Source: Haloplanus ruber (GTDB lineage: Archaea > Halobacteriota > Halobacteria > Halobacteriales > Haloferacaceae). Taken from it: DNA of 64,000 bases. Positions 42,970 through 54,286 of this stretch are shown here, one piece after another. Each line of letters starts with the position of its first letter. Within the stretch, counting starts at the first letter, position 1. Below the pieces are notes generated by a model. That model had not been told where the DNA came from and ran no database searches. It saw nothing but the letters and a program-made list of their open reading frames with translations. Where the stretch lies: assembly GCF_024494725.1 (NCBI RefSeq), contig NZ_JANHDK010000006.1, positions 1 to 64,000 on the forward strand, written 5' to 3'. Made by a program: the position numbers and the translations under genes.

Positions 42970-44048
42970 CGAGGCAGGCGGGCAGAGCGACCGCTCCCCT
43001 CGACGAACGGGAGGAGGGTCACCGTCGCGTCGACGTCGTCGCCGTCGACGCGCACCGCGAGGTCGGGGTCGTCGGTCGACACCCCACGCTCGACGTACGC
43101 AAGCGCGATGGGCCGGTCGAGCGACGGGCTCTCGGCGCCGCGGGTTACGTCGCCGACCGTGTCGCCGTCGGCGTCGACGACTGCCGCGCCAGCGTCGGGC
43201 ACCGCATCGAGGGCGAGACCGACCAGTCGCTCGCTGGGCTGACCCTGGTTCTCGACGTGGGAGACGACTTCCTGGCCGACGTAACACCCCTTGTCGAAAT
43301 CGAGGGCGTTGCGCACGCCGGCGACGTTCGGCACGCGGCCGACGAGTTCGGTGTCGAAAAGCGGCGTCCCTGCTTCGAGCGTGAGGGTGTTCCAGGTCCG
43401 ATGGCCGACCGGCGTCGTCGGCGTCCCGCGAGTGAGCAAGGCGTCGAAGACGTCGGCGGCGTCGTCCGCGGCACAGATCACCTCGTAGCCCGTCTCGCCG
43501 GTCGGTTCGTCCGTCGCGGTGACGGTCACGCCGGTGCCGGCGAGCGACCCCCGGACGAACGTCAGCGGCGTCTCGGGGAGGTTCGCCCCCGCGAGGAGGG
43601 TTGCGACCGTCTCCGTCGCCGACGGGCCGTGGACGCCGAAGACGGCGAACTCGTCGGTGGCGTCGCGGACCGACACGTCCTGGATGAACACCTTGTCGCT
43701 CCAGTCGTCGGCGAGCGGTGTCGCCCGCGCCGCCGGGGTGAAACAGAGCAGGCGCTCGTCGGCGCTGTAGATGTGACAGTCGGTCTCGATCCCACCCTGT
43801 GGGTCGAGTAAGAGTGCGTAACAGCCCTCGCCGTCGGCCGCGGGGACGCGGTTCGAGACGGTGTTGTCGACGAAGTCGACCGCGTCGCTCCCCTCGACGA
43901 CGACGACGCCGTAGTCCATCTCGATGACGCCGACCCCGTTTCGGACCGCGAGATGGGTCCGTTCGGGCCGGCCGTAGTGGGCGACGACGGTCCGCCCGTC
44001 GTGCGTCTCGAACTCGGCGCCGTAGTCGGCGTGGAGACCCCGTGTCAT
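42957..44048 (-). CDS. YgfZ/GcvT-like folate-binding Fe-S maintenance protein
   Basis: 363 residues, with the aminomethyltransferase fold. The defining YgfZ motif KGCYVGQE is present (about 264-271) in a Cys-containing form. This separates it from true glycine cleavage T-protein. N-terminal GVGVIEMDYGVVVVEG and PQGGIETDCHIY match. YgfZ proteins use tetrahydrofolate to support repair or assembly of certain Fe-S enzymes. No glycine cleavage genes are nearby, supporting the YgfZ reading. Confidence 0.85.
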   Translation of the reverse strand: MTRGLHADYGAEFETHDGRTVVAHYGRPERTHLAVRNGVGVIEMDYGVVVVEGSDAVDFVDNTVSNRVPAADGEGCYALLLDPQGGIETDCHIYSADERLLCFTPAARATPLADDWSDKVFIQDVSVRDATDEFAVFGVHGPSATETVATLLAGANLPETPLTFVRGSLAGTGVTVTATDEPTGETGYEVICAADDAADVFDALLTRGTPTTPVGHRTWNTLTLEAGTPLFDTELVGRVPNVAGVRNALDFDKGCYVGQEVVSHVENQGQPSERLVGLALDAVPDAGAAVVDADGDTVGDVTRGAESPSLDRPIALAYVERGVSTDDPDLAVRVDGDDVDATVTLLPFVEGSGRSARLPRYSD

Positions 44049-44128
44049 CGACGGTCGTAGGCGGTCGGGGGGAAAAAGCGACGCGGTCGGAGAGACGACG
44101 GCCGGCGACCTGCGCCGGGGGTGGGTTC

Positions 44129-44428
44129 TCAGAGCCCCAGACGGTCGCGGACGGCATCGAACAGGCTCTCCTCCTCGGTGGGCGCCTCGCCGGGGTCGGG
44201 GACGACGCGGTCGTCCGGGAGCACGACCGTCCGACTCTCCTTTGACTCGACGACGATGAGCGAGTCCTCCTTCAGGTCCGCGAGGGCGTCTTCGAGCGTG
44301 TCGATGTCGACCTCAACGGCCGCACGGAGTTCGAAGACGGTCATACCGTCCTCCCTGCGGTCGACCAGTGCGTCGAGGACCGCCACCTCGACGCTCGCAC
44401 GGTCCCGGAACTCCCCCTTGGCCTTCAT
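44129..44428 (-). CDS. Small winged-helix protein (DUF6432-like)
   Basis: 99 residues from ATG at 44428. A compact helix-turn-helix lies in VAVLDALVDRREDGMTVFEL followed by EVDIDTLEDALADLKEDSLI, with a beta wing in SRTVVLPDDRVV. It matches my recollection of the haloarchaeal DUF6432 family. DNA or RNA binding is likely; targets unknown. It is divergent from the acidic zinc protein gene, 113 bases apart. Confidence 0.65.
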   Translation of the reverse strand: MKAKGEFRDRASVEVAVLDALVDRREDGMTVFELRAAVEVDIDTLEDALADLKEDSLIVVESKESRTVVLPDDRVVPDPGEAPTEEESLFDAVRDRLGL

Positions 44429-44541
44429 ACGCGGTGGTAACGGCCGCGGTCGGTTTACCAGTACCGACCCAGCGGGAGCCTTCTGCCGTCGGACGAACGT
44501 CTGACGGAGGCTTTTGGTGGTGCCCGCGCTACCCGTCCACA

Positions 44542-45543
44542 ATGGGACTCAGGTGCCTACTGGGACACGAATACGCAAACCGCGAGGTGGAGCGTGAGCG
44601 GGAGGAACGCGGCGACGAGGTGGTCGTGACGTACCGAACCGTCGAGACCTGCGACCGGTGTGGGGAACGCCGGATCGTCAGCGAAAACAAGGAGGTCCGC
44701 CCCGTGCGGGAACCGACCGAGGACGGCGTGACGACCGGACTCGGCGGGGGCGTCACGCCCGACCTCGACGCCGCCGACGGCGCCGAGACCGACCACGGGA
44801 TGCCCGCCGGCGAGGGGACGCCGGCGGACGATGGGGGCGCGCCGGCGTCGGGTGGAGGACCCACTGCCGACGCCGATCAGCCGACCGCCGATGCTGAGGC
44901 GACGACCGCCGATCAGCCGACCGCTGACGCCGATCAGCCGACCGCCGATGCTGAGGCGACGGCCGCCGACGCCGAGGCGACAACTGCCGACGAGGCTACC
45001 GTCGACGCCGACCAGCCGACCGCCGCCGAGGAGGACGACGCGATCATCCTCGACGACGACACCGACGACGACGGCGGGGTGAGCGCCGACCGGACCCCTG
45101 GCGAGTGGCCCGACGCCGACGACACCGCCGTCGCGGCCGACGGCGATGAGGGAACGACGGGCGTCCCGGAGGCCGACGATGGGGCGACCGTCGTCGAGGG
45201 CGAGGGGTGGCCCGATCCCGAGGGCGAGGACGAAGGGTTCGACGCGACGCCCGGCGACGCGGCGCCGGAGGACGCCACCATCGACGAGGAAGTGGGGCCT
45301 GCCGTCGGGGACCCTGCCGCCACGAACGGGACGACCGAAGCGGCCGGGGGCGCCGCCGCAGGCAAGCAGTTCGTCGCCGCCCAAGAGGTCGAACCCGTCG
45401 GCGACAACCGGACGACGGCGGCCGAGACGGAGTTTTTCTGTCCCAACTGCGGCCACGCCCGCGGCGCCGGCGGGTCGTCGATGCGTGCCGGCGACATCTG
45501 TCCCGAGTGTCACCAGGGGTACATCGCCGAGCGCGAGCGATGA
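44542..45543 (+). CDS. Acidic repeat protein with zinc-binding ends
   Basis: 333 residues from ATG at 44542. The N-terminal 60 residues contain a partial zinc site (CLLGHEY, then CDRCGERR). A long acidic, low-complexity middle follows, with a 54-residue tandem repeat of ADQPTADAEATT units. The C-terminus is a zinc ribbon, FFCPNCGHARGAGGSS then GDICPECHQGYIAE. The ends match a haloarchaeal family whose middle varies in length. The ribbon resembles TFS/RpoM-type zinc ribbons only in spacing. Function unknown; it could bridge nucleic acid or protein partners. Confidence 0.72.
   Translation: MGLRCLLGHEYANREVEREREERGDEVVVTYRTVETCDRCGERRIVSENKEVRPVREPTEDGVTTGLGGGVTPDLDAADGAETDHGMPAGEGTPADDGGAPASGGGPTADADQPTADAEATTADQPTADADQPTADAEATAADAEATTADEATVDADQPTAAEEDDAIILDDDTDDDGGVSADRTPGEWPDADDTAVAADGDEGTTGVPEADDGATVVEGEGWPDPEGEDEGFDATPGDAAPEDATIDEEVGPAVGDPAATNGTTEAAGGAAAGKQFVAAQEVEPVGDNRTTAAETEFFCPNCGHARGAGGSSMRAGDICPECHQGYIAERER
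44865..45026 (+). repeat. In-frame tandem repeat coding for Asp/Ala/Thr/Pro-rich linker
   Basis: Units such as GCCGATCAGCCGACCGC and GATGCTGAGGCGACG alternate several times, coding for ADQPTAD and AEATTAD blocks within the acidic zinc protein (about residues 108-161). The copies differ by silent and conservative changes. Copy number is likely to vary between strains by slippage or recombination. Confidence 0.75.
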
Positions 45544-45597
45544 GGCGGTCGCCGGGAGGACGAAACTGGTAAACCGTCGCCTTCCGAATCGAACGCT

Positions 45598-45990
45598 ATG
45601 AAGCAGTACAAGATGCGTCGCGGGGAAACCCTGGACGAGAACGCGCCGGATCTGAAAGGGACCGTCGAGGAGTACTTCGGTTCGGTCACGGGGACAGAGG
45701 AGTACGAAGGCAACGACCTCTATGTCGTCGGCGACCCCGACAACCCTGTCTTCGAGCGCATCGTCGCCGGTGCGGCGGAGTACAGCGGCAAGAAGGATCG
45801 CCTCGCGGTCCACTTCGAGGAGAAGCCGGCCGCACAGGTGATCGAGGAGGGTCACGCCGACGCCGCCGAAGACGCCGTGAGCGCAAAAAACGACTTTCTG
45901 CTCGAAGTGACGGGCCGGGACGCCAAGTCCCGCCGTGACTCGATGAAACGCTCCGTCGAGGACGACCCCGACGACGTGCCGAACGCCTGA
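45598..45990 (+). CDS. Conserved haloarchaeal protein (DUF5611-like)
   Basis: 130 residues starting MKQYKMRRGETLDE. A single alpha/beta domain is suggested: TVEEYFGSVTGTEEYEGNDLYVV, then ERIVAGAAEYSGKKDRLAVHFEE, then a helix-rich acidic end. From memory the N-terminus matches the DUF5611 family. No catalytic motif is seen. The stop codon at 45990 runs directly into a palindromic repeat. Confidence 0.65.
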   Translation: MKQYKMRRGETLDENAPDLKGTVEEYFGSVTGTEEYEGNDLYVVGDPDNPVFERIVAGAAEYSGKKDRLAVHFEEKPAAQVIEEGHADAAEDAVSAKNDFLLEVTGRDAKSRRDSMKRSVEDDPDDVPNA

Positions 45991-46073
45991 TACGGGTACT
46001 GTAAGTCAGTACCGGTGGTTCGCCGGACCATCGCGGCGAATCATCAGTACCCAGTTACAGTAACCCGTATGAG
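45991..46073. repeat. Palindromic intergenic repeat, copy 1, between convergent genes
   Basis: The left arm TACGGGTACTGTAA (45991-46004) and right arm TTACAGTAACCCGTATGAG (46055-46073) are inverted repeats differing by one base. A GGTGGT/ACCATC stem closes a CGCCGG-containing loop in the core. Arms, spacing and a TCGCCG core are shared with 38175-38252. Like that copy, it fills the space between two convergent genes (stops at 45990 and 46091). Terminator or mobile non-coding repeat are the two readings. Confidence 0.6.
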
Positions 46074-46090
46074 TCCGGGCCGAACCGATC

Positions 46091-46828
46091 TCACAGCGCC
46101 TCGGGAATCCATCCCCCATCTACCTCGACGTTCTCCCCGCTCACGTAGTCGCTGTCGGCATCGAGGAAGAAAAAGAGCACCTGCCGCAGGTCCGCGAAGG
46201 AGGCCCACCGGCCACGCGGCGCCTCCTCGGGGAACTCGTCGGAGTTCTCGACGACGTAGGGCGACACACAATTGACGGTGACCCCGTCCTCGGTGGTGTC
46301 GTTGGCGAGCATCCGCGTGAACATGATGACGCCCGTTTTCGCGACGAGATAGGGGAAGTTCTTCGGGTAGACCAGCGCCCGTTCGGTGCCCGCATACCCC
46401 ATGTTGACGATGCGGCCGAACCCGGCCTCGCGCATGGCCGGAAGCGCCCGTTTCGAGCAGAGGTAGGTGCCGTTGAGGTTCGTCTCCAGCACCCGGTTCC
46501 ACGTCTCGAACTCTAGGTCGGCCCAGTGACGGGGTGCGAAGTCGCCGACGTTGTTGACGAGGACGTCGACGGTGCCGAGGTCTGCCTCGATTGCGTCGAA
46601 CATCGCGTCGACGTCCTCGGGGTCGGTCACGTCGCCCTGAACGGTCGTTGCGCGGCCACTCTCCTCGCGGGCTACCGCGGCCGTCGCCCGCGCCGCCTCG
46701 GCGCTCGTGTGGTAGTGAACCGCCACCGCCGCCCCCGCCTCGGCCATCGAGAGGGCGAGTTCGCGGCCGATTCCCTTCGCGCTACCTGTTACCAGTGCGA
46801 CCCGGTCGGAGAGATCCGTCGTGAGCAT
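46091..46828 (-). CDS. Short-chain dehydrogenase/reductase
   Basis: 245 residues from ATG at 46828. The NAD(P) motif is TGSAKGIG (about 15-22), the core NNVG follows, and the active-site pair is YLVAKTG with a preceding Gly where Ser is usual (NMGYAG). VTVNCVSPYVVENSD and the C-terminal YVSGENVEVDGGW are standard. The substrate cannot be read from sequence. The FAU-1 gene is 46 bases upstream on the same strand. The weak Ser position deserves attention when assigning activity. Confidence 0.83.
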   Translation of the reverse strand: MLTTDLSDRVALVTGSAKGIGRELALSMAEAGAAVAVHYHTSAEAARATAAVAREESGRATTVQGDVTDPEDVDAMFDAIEADLGTVDVLVNNVGDFAPRHWADLEFETWNRVLETNLNGTYLCSKRALPAMREAGFGRIVNMGYAGTERALVYPKNFPYLVAKTGVIMFTRMLANDTTEDGVTVNCVSPYVVENSDEFPEEAPRGRWASFADLRQVLFFFLDADSDYVSGENVEVDGGWIPEAL

Positions 46829-46874
46829 ATCCGAGGATGGATGGGGGCGCGCAAAGGGATGTGGGTCGACGAAC

Positions 46875-48278
46875 TCAGATGGCCTCGACCAGCCCCGAGG
46901 CCACCGACCGCGCCTTCTCGGCGGCCGCCGCGGAGACCAGACCGGCCTCGACGGCCGCATCGAGTTCGTCGTCGTCGACGCGGCGGACCGCTCCGTCCGG
47001 TCCCTTCACCACGTCGACGTGGAGGTCGATATAGCGGACGGCGTCGGGGAAACACTCGACGGGCGTGCAGACGTTGACGTACGTTCCCTTGCGCTCGCCG
47101 TCGGCGCCGCGGTAGACCGTCGGATACCACCACCGTCCCTCGCGGACCTTCGTGGTCGCCACATCGCCGGCCTCGCGGTCGACGCCCAAGGCGTCGTAGG
47201 TGCCGCCGGCGGTCATCTCCCGGCGGAGCGTGAGGGTTCCGTCCGGGTCGCGGTCGGTCACCTCGGCCCGTCCGAGGACGATCAGTCGGCCGTCCGGCTT
47301 GCCGTGTTCGAGGCGGACATCGTCGCCGACGACGGGACCGAAGGTGTCGGTGACGGCCTCGAAGGGGAACGCATCGGCCGCCGCCGGCACCGCGTCGTCG
47401 TCCGACAGCGCCTCGACGAGGTCGACCGCCCGGCTCGCGTCCGCGGAGGCGGCCTTGACGCGGTGGTGACCGGTCATGGTCGTCGTCACCGCCCGCCGGT
47501 CCGCATCGAGTTCGAACCGGGCCTCGCGGCCGAACCACACCCACGTCGTCGCCCCGGGCGCGGCCAGCCGCCGAACCGGTTCGACCGCCTCGTCCAAGGG
47601 GAGCGCCTCGGCTCGCTCGGCCGCCTGCGAGAGCGCCGCCTCCAGCCGTCCCATGTCGGCGTCGGTCGCTGCCTCGTCCCAGCGCAGTCCCCAGCCTGCC
47701 GGCGGGTCGATACCCAACAGCTCCGTCATCCCAGCGAGTTCGCGGCCGGCCGCCTCGTCACGGGTGTCGACGGTCACGCCCGACTCGCCGTGGACGAGCG
47801 TCGCCGGCCCTGCTCGCACCCGCAGGTCGGTGTCGAGGACGGGCCGGCGGTCGACCCACGGCGCCACCGGCTCGGCGACGCGAACGCGGCGGTGGTCGCC
47901 GACCGAGACGTGGTCGGCGGCGGCGTCGAAGGGGAGAAAGCCCTCGGCGTCGCCGAGATCACACACCGCGCCGCGTCCCAGCGTTTCGGTCACGCGAGCG
48001 TCGAAGACGGCGTCCCGCGGGGCCGTCGCGGGCCACGCGAAGGTGTCGCGGGTCGCGTCCAGGTGATCGACCGCCGTCGCCACCGCCTCGGGGTCGCCCG
48101 TCGCCTCGACGCCCTGCCGGTCCCGGGTCGTTTCGACGCGGACGTCGTATGGCTCCGTCTCGAACGACGCGTCGAACCGGTCGCGGATGGGAGCGGAGGC
48201 GTCGACGACGGCGTGATCCGCGTCGAGAAAGCGGTGGGTGAGCGCCGTCGTGTAGATGCCACGGATGCGGACGTTCAT
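46875..48278 (-). CDS. FAU-1 family RNA-binding protein / putative ribonuclease
   Basis: 467 residues from ATG at 48278. The N-terminal half resembles the S1-like part of RNase E/G, with an OB-like stretch VTETLGRGAVCDLGDAEGF. The C-terminal DUF402 domain shows KVREGRWWYPTVYRG and YVNVCTPVECFPDAVRYIDL with conserved Asp and Lys residues. Archaeal FAU-1 binds AU-rich RNA and has been linked to 5S rRNA processing. The 100-base space upstream includes the perfect palindrome ACACCGGTGT at 48333-48342, which may be part of its promoter. Confidence 0.82.
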   Translation of the reverse strand: MNVRIRGIYTTALTHRFLDADHAVVDASAPIRDRFDASFETEPYDVRVETTRDRQGVEATGDPEAVATAVDHLDATRDTFAWPATAPRDAVFDARVTETLGRGAVCDLGDAEGFLPFDAAADHVSVGDHRRVRVAEPVAPWVDRRPVLDTDLRVRAGPATLVHGESGVTVDTRDEAAGRELAGMTELLGIDPPAGWGLRWDEAATDADMGRLEAALSQAAERAEALPLDEAVEPVRRLAAPGATTWVWFGREARFELDADRRAVTTTMTGHHRVKAASADASRAVDLVEALSDDDAVPAAADAFPFEAVTDTFGPVVGDDVRLEHGKPDGRLIVLGRAEVTDRDPDGTLTLRREMTAGGTYDALGVDREAGDVATTKVREGRWWYPTVYRGADGERKGTYVNVCTPVECFPDAVRYIDLHVDVVKGPDGAVRRVDDDELDAAVEAGLVSAAAAEKARSVASGLVEAI

Positions 48279-48378
48279 GCGTGACGCGGGCGGCGTCCGG
48301 ACGGCGGTCGGACGGGGAGTTCGGCGTACATCACACCGGTGTTTGGAGCCACGGGGTTTTGACTGCGACGGAGACGGC

Positions 48379-49488
48379 TCACCACCAGTGTCGCGTCGCC
48401 GCGAGCAGTGCCGCGACGACGAGCATTCCGACCGGCGCGCCGACTCCGAACCCGGGGGCGTCCCCGGTCGTCGACGGATCGGTCGTCGCCGCCGTGGTCG
48501 CGGCGGCCGTCGACTCGTCCGTCCCGATCCGGTCGCGGATCGCCGTCTCGTAGACCGTCGGGTGGAGCGCGGCGACGAGGTCGAGCACTGCGTCGACGAG
48601 TCGTGGCGCCGGCTGGCTGATCTCGTTCGCGTCGAGGACGACTGCGTTCCCCGCACGGAAGGCGGTCGTGTTCTCGTAGACGCCGCCGGGACCGGAGGGA
48701 ACGGTCGCGCGGTCGTACTCGTCGTCGTTCAGGACGACCCACGCGGGATCGCTCGCGACGACCACCTCCGGGTTGACGGCGAAATAGCCCGACGTGCGAC
48801 CGCTCGCGTTCGCGCCGTCGGGGTCGGCCGCGACGTTGTTCCCGCCTGCCGTCTCGATCACCTCGTGGACGAACGTGCCCTCGCCGGCGGTGAACCCGAA
48901 GAAGGTGTAGAGCACGTCGGGCCGGTTGACGTCCGCGACTGCTTGCTCGACGGCGGTGAGTTCGCGCTCCATCCGGTCGGCGCGGGCGTCGGCCCTCTCG
49001 CACGCACCCACTAGGTCGCCGGTCAGACGCGTCTTCGCGACGACGTCCGCGAGGTCCGCGGCAGCCTCGAACTTGTAGACGGTCAGGCCGGCGCCTCGGA
49101 GCCGCGACACAACGGAGTCCGGGACGGTGTTCGGGGCGAGGACGAGGTCGGGGTCGAGCACGAGCGTCTGCTCGACGGTCGCGTCGTCGGTTCCGGTGCC
49201 CACCGTCGTCTTCGCGTCCGTGCCGGGAAGGTAGTCGGCGTACGTCGAGACGCCGACCACCTCGTCCCAGGCGCCGATTTCGTACATCGTCTGGGCGGCG
49301 CTGGGGTTCAACGTCACGACCGTCTCGGGGTCGGCAGGCACCGTCACAGCCGTTCCCGTCGCGTCCGTGTGTGTCCGGGGAAACGAGCAGTCCGTGGCGT
49401 CGGCGGCCGCCGCAGCGCCGACGGCCGGACCGCCGAGGGCCGCGGCCGCGAGGACGATCACCACGAGGAGCGCGCGTATCGCGTGCAT
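48379..49488 (-). CDS. BtuF-type substrate-binding protein with PGF-CTERM anchor
   Basis: 369 residues. A signal peptide (about 1-27) is followed by a two-lobe metal-chelate binding fold (PETVVTLNPSAAQTMYEIGAWD, LVLAPNTVPDSVVSRL, then AGGNNVAADPDG). The C-terminus has a Thr/Ala stalk, DAPGFGVGAPVG, a hydrophobic helix and basic end. This is a PGF-CTERM signal cut by archaeosortase and lipid-linked. Family members bind cobalamin, heme or siderophores; the PGF-CTERM BtuF proteins of haloarchaea suggest corrinoid. No permease or ATPase gene is adjacent. It lies 42 bases downstream of uvrA. Confidence 0.85.
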   Translation of the reverse strand: MHAIRALLVVIVLAAAALGGPAVGAAAAADATDCSFPRTHTDATGTAVTVPADPETVVTLNPSAAQTMYEIGAWDEVVGVSTYADYLPGTDAKTTVGTGTDDATVEQTLVLDPDLVLAPNTVPDSVVSRLRGAGLTVYKFEAAADLADVVAKTRLTGDLVGACERADARADRMERELTAVEQAVADVNRPDVLYTFFGFTAGEGTFVHEVIETAGGNNVAADPDGANASGRTSGYFAVNPEVVVASDPAWVVLNDDEYDRATVPSGPGGVYENTTAFRAGNAVVLDANEISQPAPRLVDAVLDLVAALHPTVYETAIRDRIGTDESTAAATTAATTDPSTTGDAPGFGVGAPVGMLVVAALLAATRHWW

Positions 49489-49530
49489 GCTCGCTCCGAG
49501 CGCGCTGACGGGGATAAACCGTCCGGCCGG

Positions 49531-52503
<2,973 letters not shown>

Positions 52504-52613
52504 CTACGCGCGACTGGGGACCGAACCGGTGAAACCCTGTCGGTTCCGGTGGTCACGAGATCAGTGGCCCTGCTCACCGGCGACTCCGCGTCCCCGGACG
52601 GCGAACGGTCGCC

Positions 52614-52967
52614 TCAGGAGAGCTTTTCGCGGCTGATCTTCACGCCTGTCGGCGTGACGACGACCTGATCGTCCTCCTTGACGACCACGTCGCCGTCCAC
52701 CTCGCGGGCGACCTGCCGGAGGTCCTCCAGTACCCGGTCGACCACGCTGTCGCTCGGACTCATCCGCGTGATGTCCGCGACGACGAGGTCCCCGTCGTAG
52801 ACGGCGTCCTTGATCGCCATGGCGTCGCGCTGTTCGCTGATCTCCGCGAAGTGGACGCTCATCCCCGCTTCCGCTCGCGCCGTATCGAAGTCGTCGAGGC
52901 TCAGTTCGACGTAGTCCTCGGTACTGTGACTCTCGCCCCCGCCGAGGATCTTGCTCATGATGCCCAT
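52614..52967 (-). CDS. sepF: Cell division protein SepF
   Basis: 117 residues starting MGIMSKILGGG at 52967. The start is chosen because the MGIMSKIL stretch is the amphipathic membrane-binding helix expected at the N-terminus. The SepF core follows: YVELSLDDFD, VHFAEISEQRDAMAIKDAVYDGD and the ADITRMSPSDSVVDRVLEDL dimer/FtsZ-binding part. In Haloferax SepF anchors the FtsZ ring to the membrane. It lies 110 bases upstream of uvrA on the same strand; the space between shows nothing clear. Confidence 0.92.
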   Translation of the reverse strand: MGIMSKILGGGESHSTEDYVELSLDDFDTARAEAGMSVHFAEISEQRDAMAIKDAVYDGDLVVADITRMSPSDSVVDRVLEDLRQVAREVDGDVVVKEDDQVVVTPTGVKISREKLS

Positions 52968-53056
52968 AGTACCTACAGGCACCACCGCCTCATTAGTTCT
53001 TGCGTCAGACGGACGCCGACGGCGGACTTTTCTCTACGGCGCCCGCGCCTTCGACC

Positions 53057-53725
53057 GTGACCTACAGCATCTGCGTCCGGGAGCGCGTCGCGGGGGACAC
53101 ACCCCGCTATCGGTTCGGCGCCGCGGCCGCCGCCCGCCTCCCCGCGGTGGGGAGCGTCTGTCCGCACGCGGGCGATCACGGCGCCATCGCGACGGCCGGT
53201 CTGACCGACCCCGAGGTCGGAGAGCGGTGTCTCGCGGCCCTCGCGACGGGCGACCCCGTCGACGCGGCGGTTGCCGACGCGACGGCCGACGGCGAGGCCC
53301 GGCAGATCCACGGCGTTGGCGCCGCGTCGACGGCCGCCCACACCGGGACCGACTGTCGTCCCGCCGCCGCCCACCGGACGGCCGACCGCTACACCGTCGC
53401 GGGCACATCACTCGCCGACGAGGCGGTACTGGACGCCGTAGCGCGGGGCTACCGCGAGGACGAACGCGACGCGCCGCTGGTCTATCGCCTGCTCACTGCA
53501 CTCGCCGCAGGAGAACGGGCGGGCGGCGACCGTCGGGAGGAACTGCCGGTCGGGAGCGCCGCCGTCGTCGTTGCGACGCCCGGCGACGGCGAACCGCTGT
53601 ATCACGACCTGCGGGTCGACGCCAGCGACTCGCCGGTGGCCGACCTGCGTGAAACCTACCGGCGGGCCAAGCGGGGATACGAGGCCGCGCTGGATCGATA
53701 CGATCCTCAGACGGAGAACTCGTAG
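53057..53725 (+). CDS. DUF1028 family protein (Ntn-hydrolase-like)
   Basis: 222 residues from GTG at 53057, which gives the family N-terminus TYSICVRE. Conserved DUF1028 features follow: an AVGSVCPHAGDHG segment, ATGDPVDAAVADA, and RQIHGVGA. In this family the N-terminal Thr after Met may act as nucleophile, as in Ntn-hydrolases; here it is Thr 2. The family lacks a proven substrate, although links to peptide and purine turnover have been suggested. It overlaps the convergent PUA gene by 19 bases. Confidence 0.78.
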   Translation: MTYSICVRERVAGDTPRYRFGAAAAARLPAVGSVCPHAGDHGAIATAGLTDPEVGERCLAALATGDPVDAAVADATADGEARQIHGVGAASTAAHTGTDCRPAAAHRTADRYTVAGTSLADEAVLDAVARGYREDERDAPLVYRLLTALAAGERAGGDRREELPVGSAAVVVATPGDGEPLYHDLRVDASDSPVADLRETYRRAKRGYEAALDRYDPQTENS

Positions 53726-54186
53726 AGGTCGTCGCCGACGTGGTGGACCGATGCGACGACCTTCCCCGCGTCGCCGACCATCTCCGAGCCGGGTTCGAGC
53801 GCCCGCCCGACCGCGAGCGCCTTGCCGTGGGTCTCCTCGGCGATCACGACCAGGTCGTCGGGTTCGATATCGTCGTCGGCCTCGACGATGCCCGGACGCA
53901 TCACGTCGGCGCCGTCGCTGACGAACTGGACGGCGCCGGCGTCGACGGTGACGACGCGCCGTTCGGGCGGGTACGCGTTCGCGCCCCGAACCGTCAGGAA
54001 CGGTTCGCCGTCGACGACGAAGACGGCTGGTTCGCCGTCGACGAGAACCAGGTCGAACTCGGTCCCGACGAGGTCGACGCGCTCGAACGTCTCGCCGTCG
54101 ACCGCGACGCCAAGCCCGTCCTCGATGGTCGCCGTCAGCTCCCCGATCTCGTCGCTCCGCAGGTGGTGGCGGGATTTGACCTCCAT
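53707..54186 (-). CDS. PUA-domain RNA-binding protein, MCT-1/Tma20-like
   Basis: 159 residues from ATG at 54186. The N-terminal domain (MEVKSRHHLRSDEIGEL, then the YPPERRVVTVDAGAV hinge) matches the archaeal relatives of MCT-1. The C-terminal PUA domain covers about 80-155 with GADVMRPGIV and ETHGKALAVGRA. The eukaryotic counterparts help ribosome recycling and re-initiation; ABCE1 elsewhere in this window acts in the same process. Direct tRNA or rRNA binding is likely. Confidence 0.85.
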   Translation of the reverse strand: MEVKSRHHLRSDEIGELTATIEDGLGVAVDGETFERVDLVGTEFDLVLVDGEPAVFVVDGEPFLTVRGANAYPPERRVVTVDAGAVQFVSDGADVMRPGIVEADDDIEPDDLVVIAEETHGKALAVGRALEPGSEMVGDAGKVVASVHHVGDDLYEFSV

Positions 54187-54263
54187 GCCGGCGTCTGGGA
54201 CCGCTCCGCCCATAAGTCGCCCGTTCCGATGCGATGACCCGCCGAGCAAGGGATGGGTTTTTG

Positions 54264-54283
54264 TATTATTGTGCACTATTCCC
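54264..54283 (+). promoter_or_regulatory. Promoter-proximal element, copy C, before the small membrane gene
   Basis: TATTATTGTGCACTATTCCC agrees with copy A (minus strand, 54590-54609) at 15 of 20 positions and ends three bases before the ATG at 54287. TTTTTGTATT just upstream (54258-54267) is a TATA candidate, so the element overlaps the core promoter. A regulator bound here would block transcription. Confidence 0.4.
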
Positions 54284-54286
54284 AAT

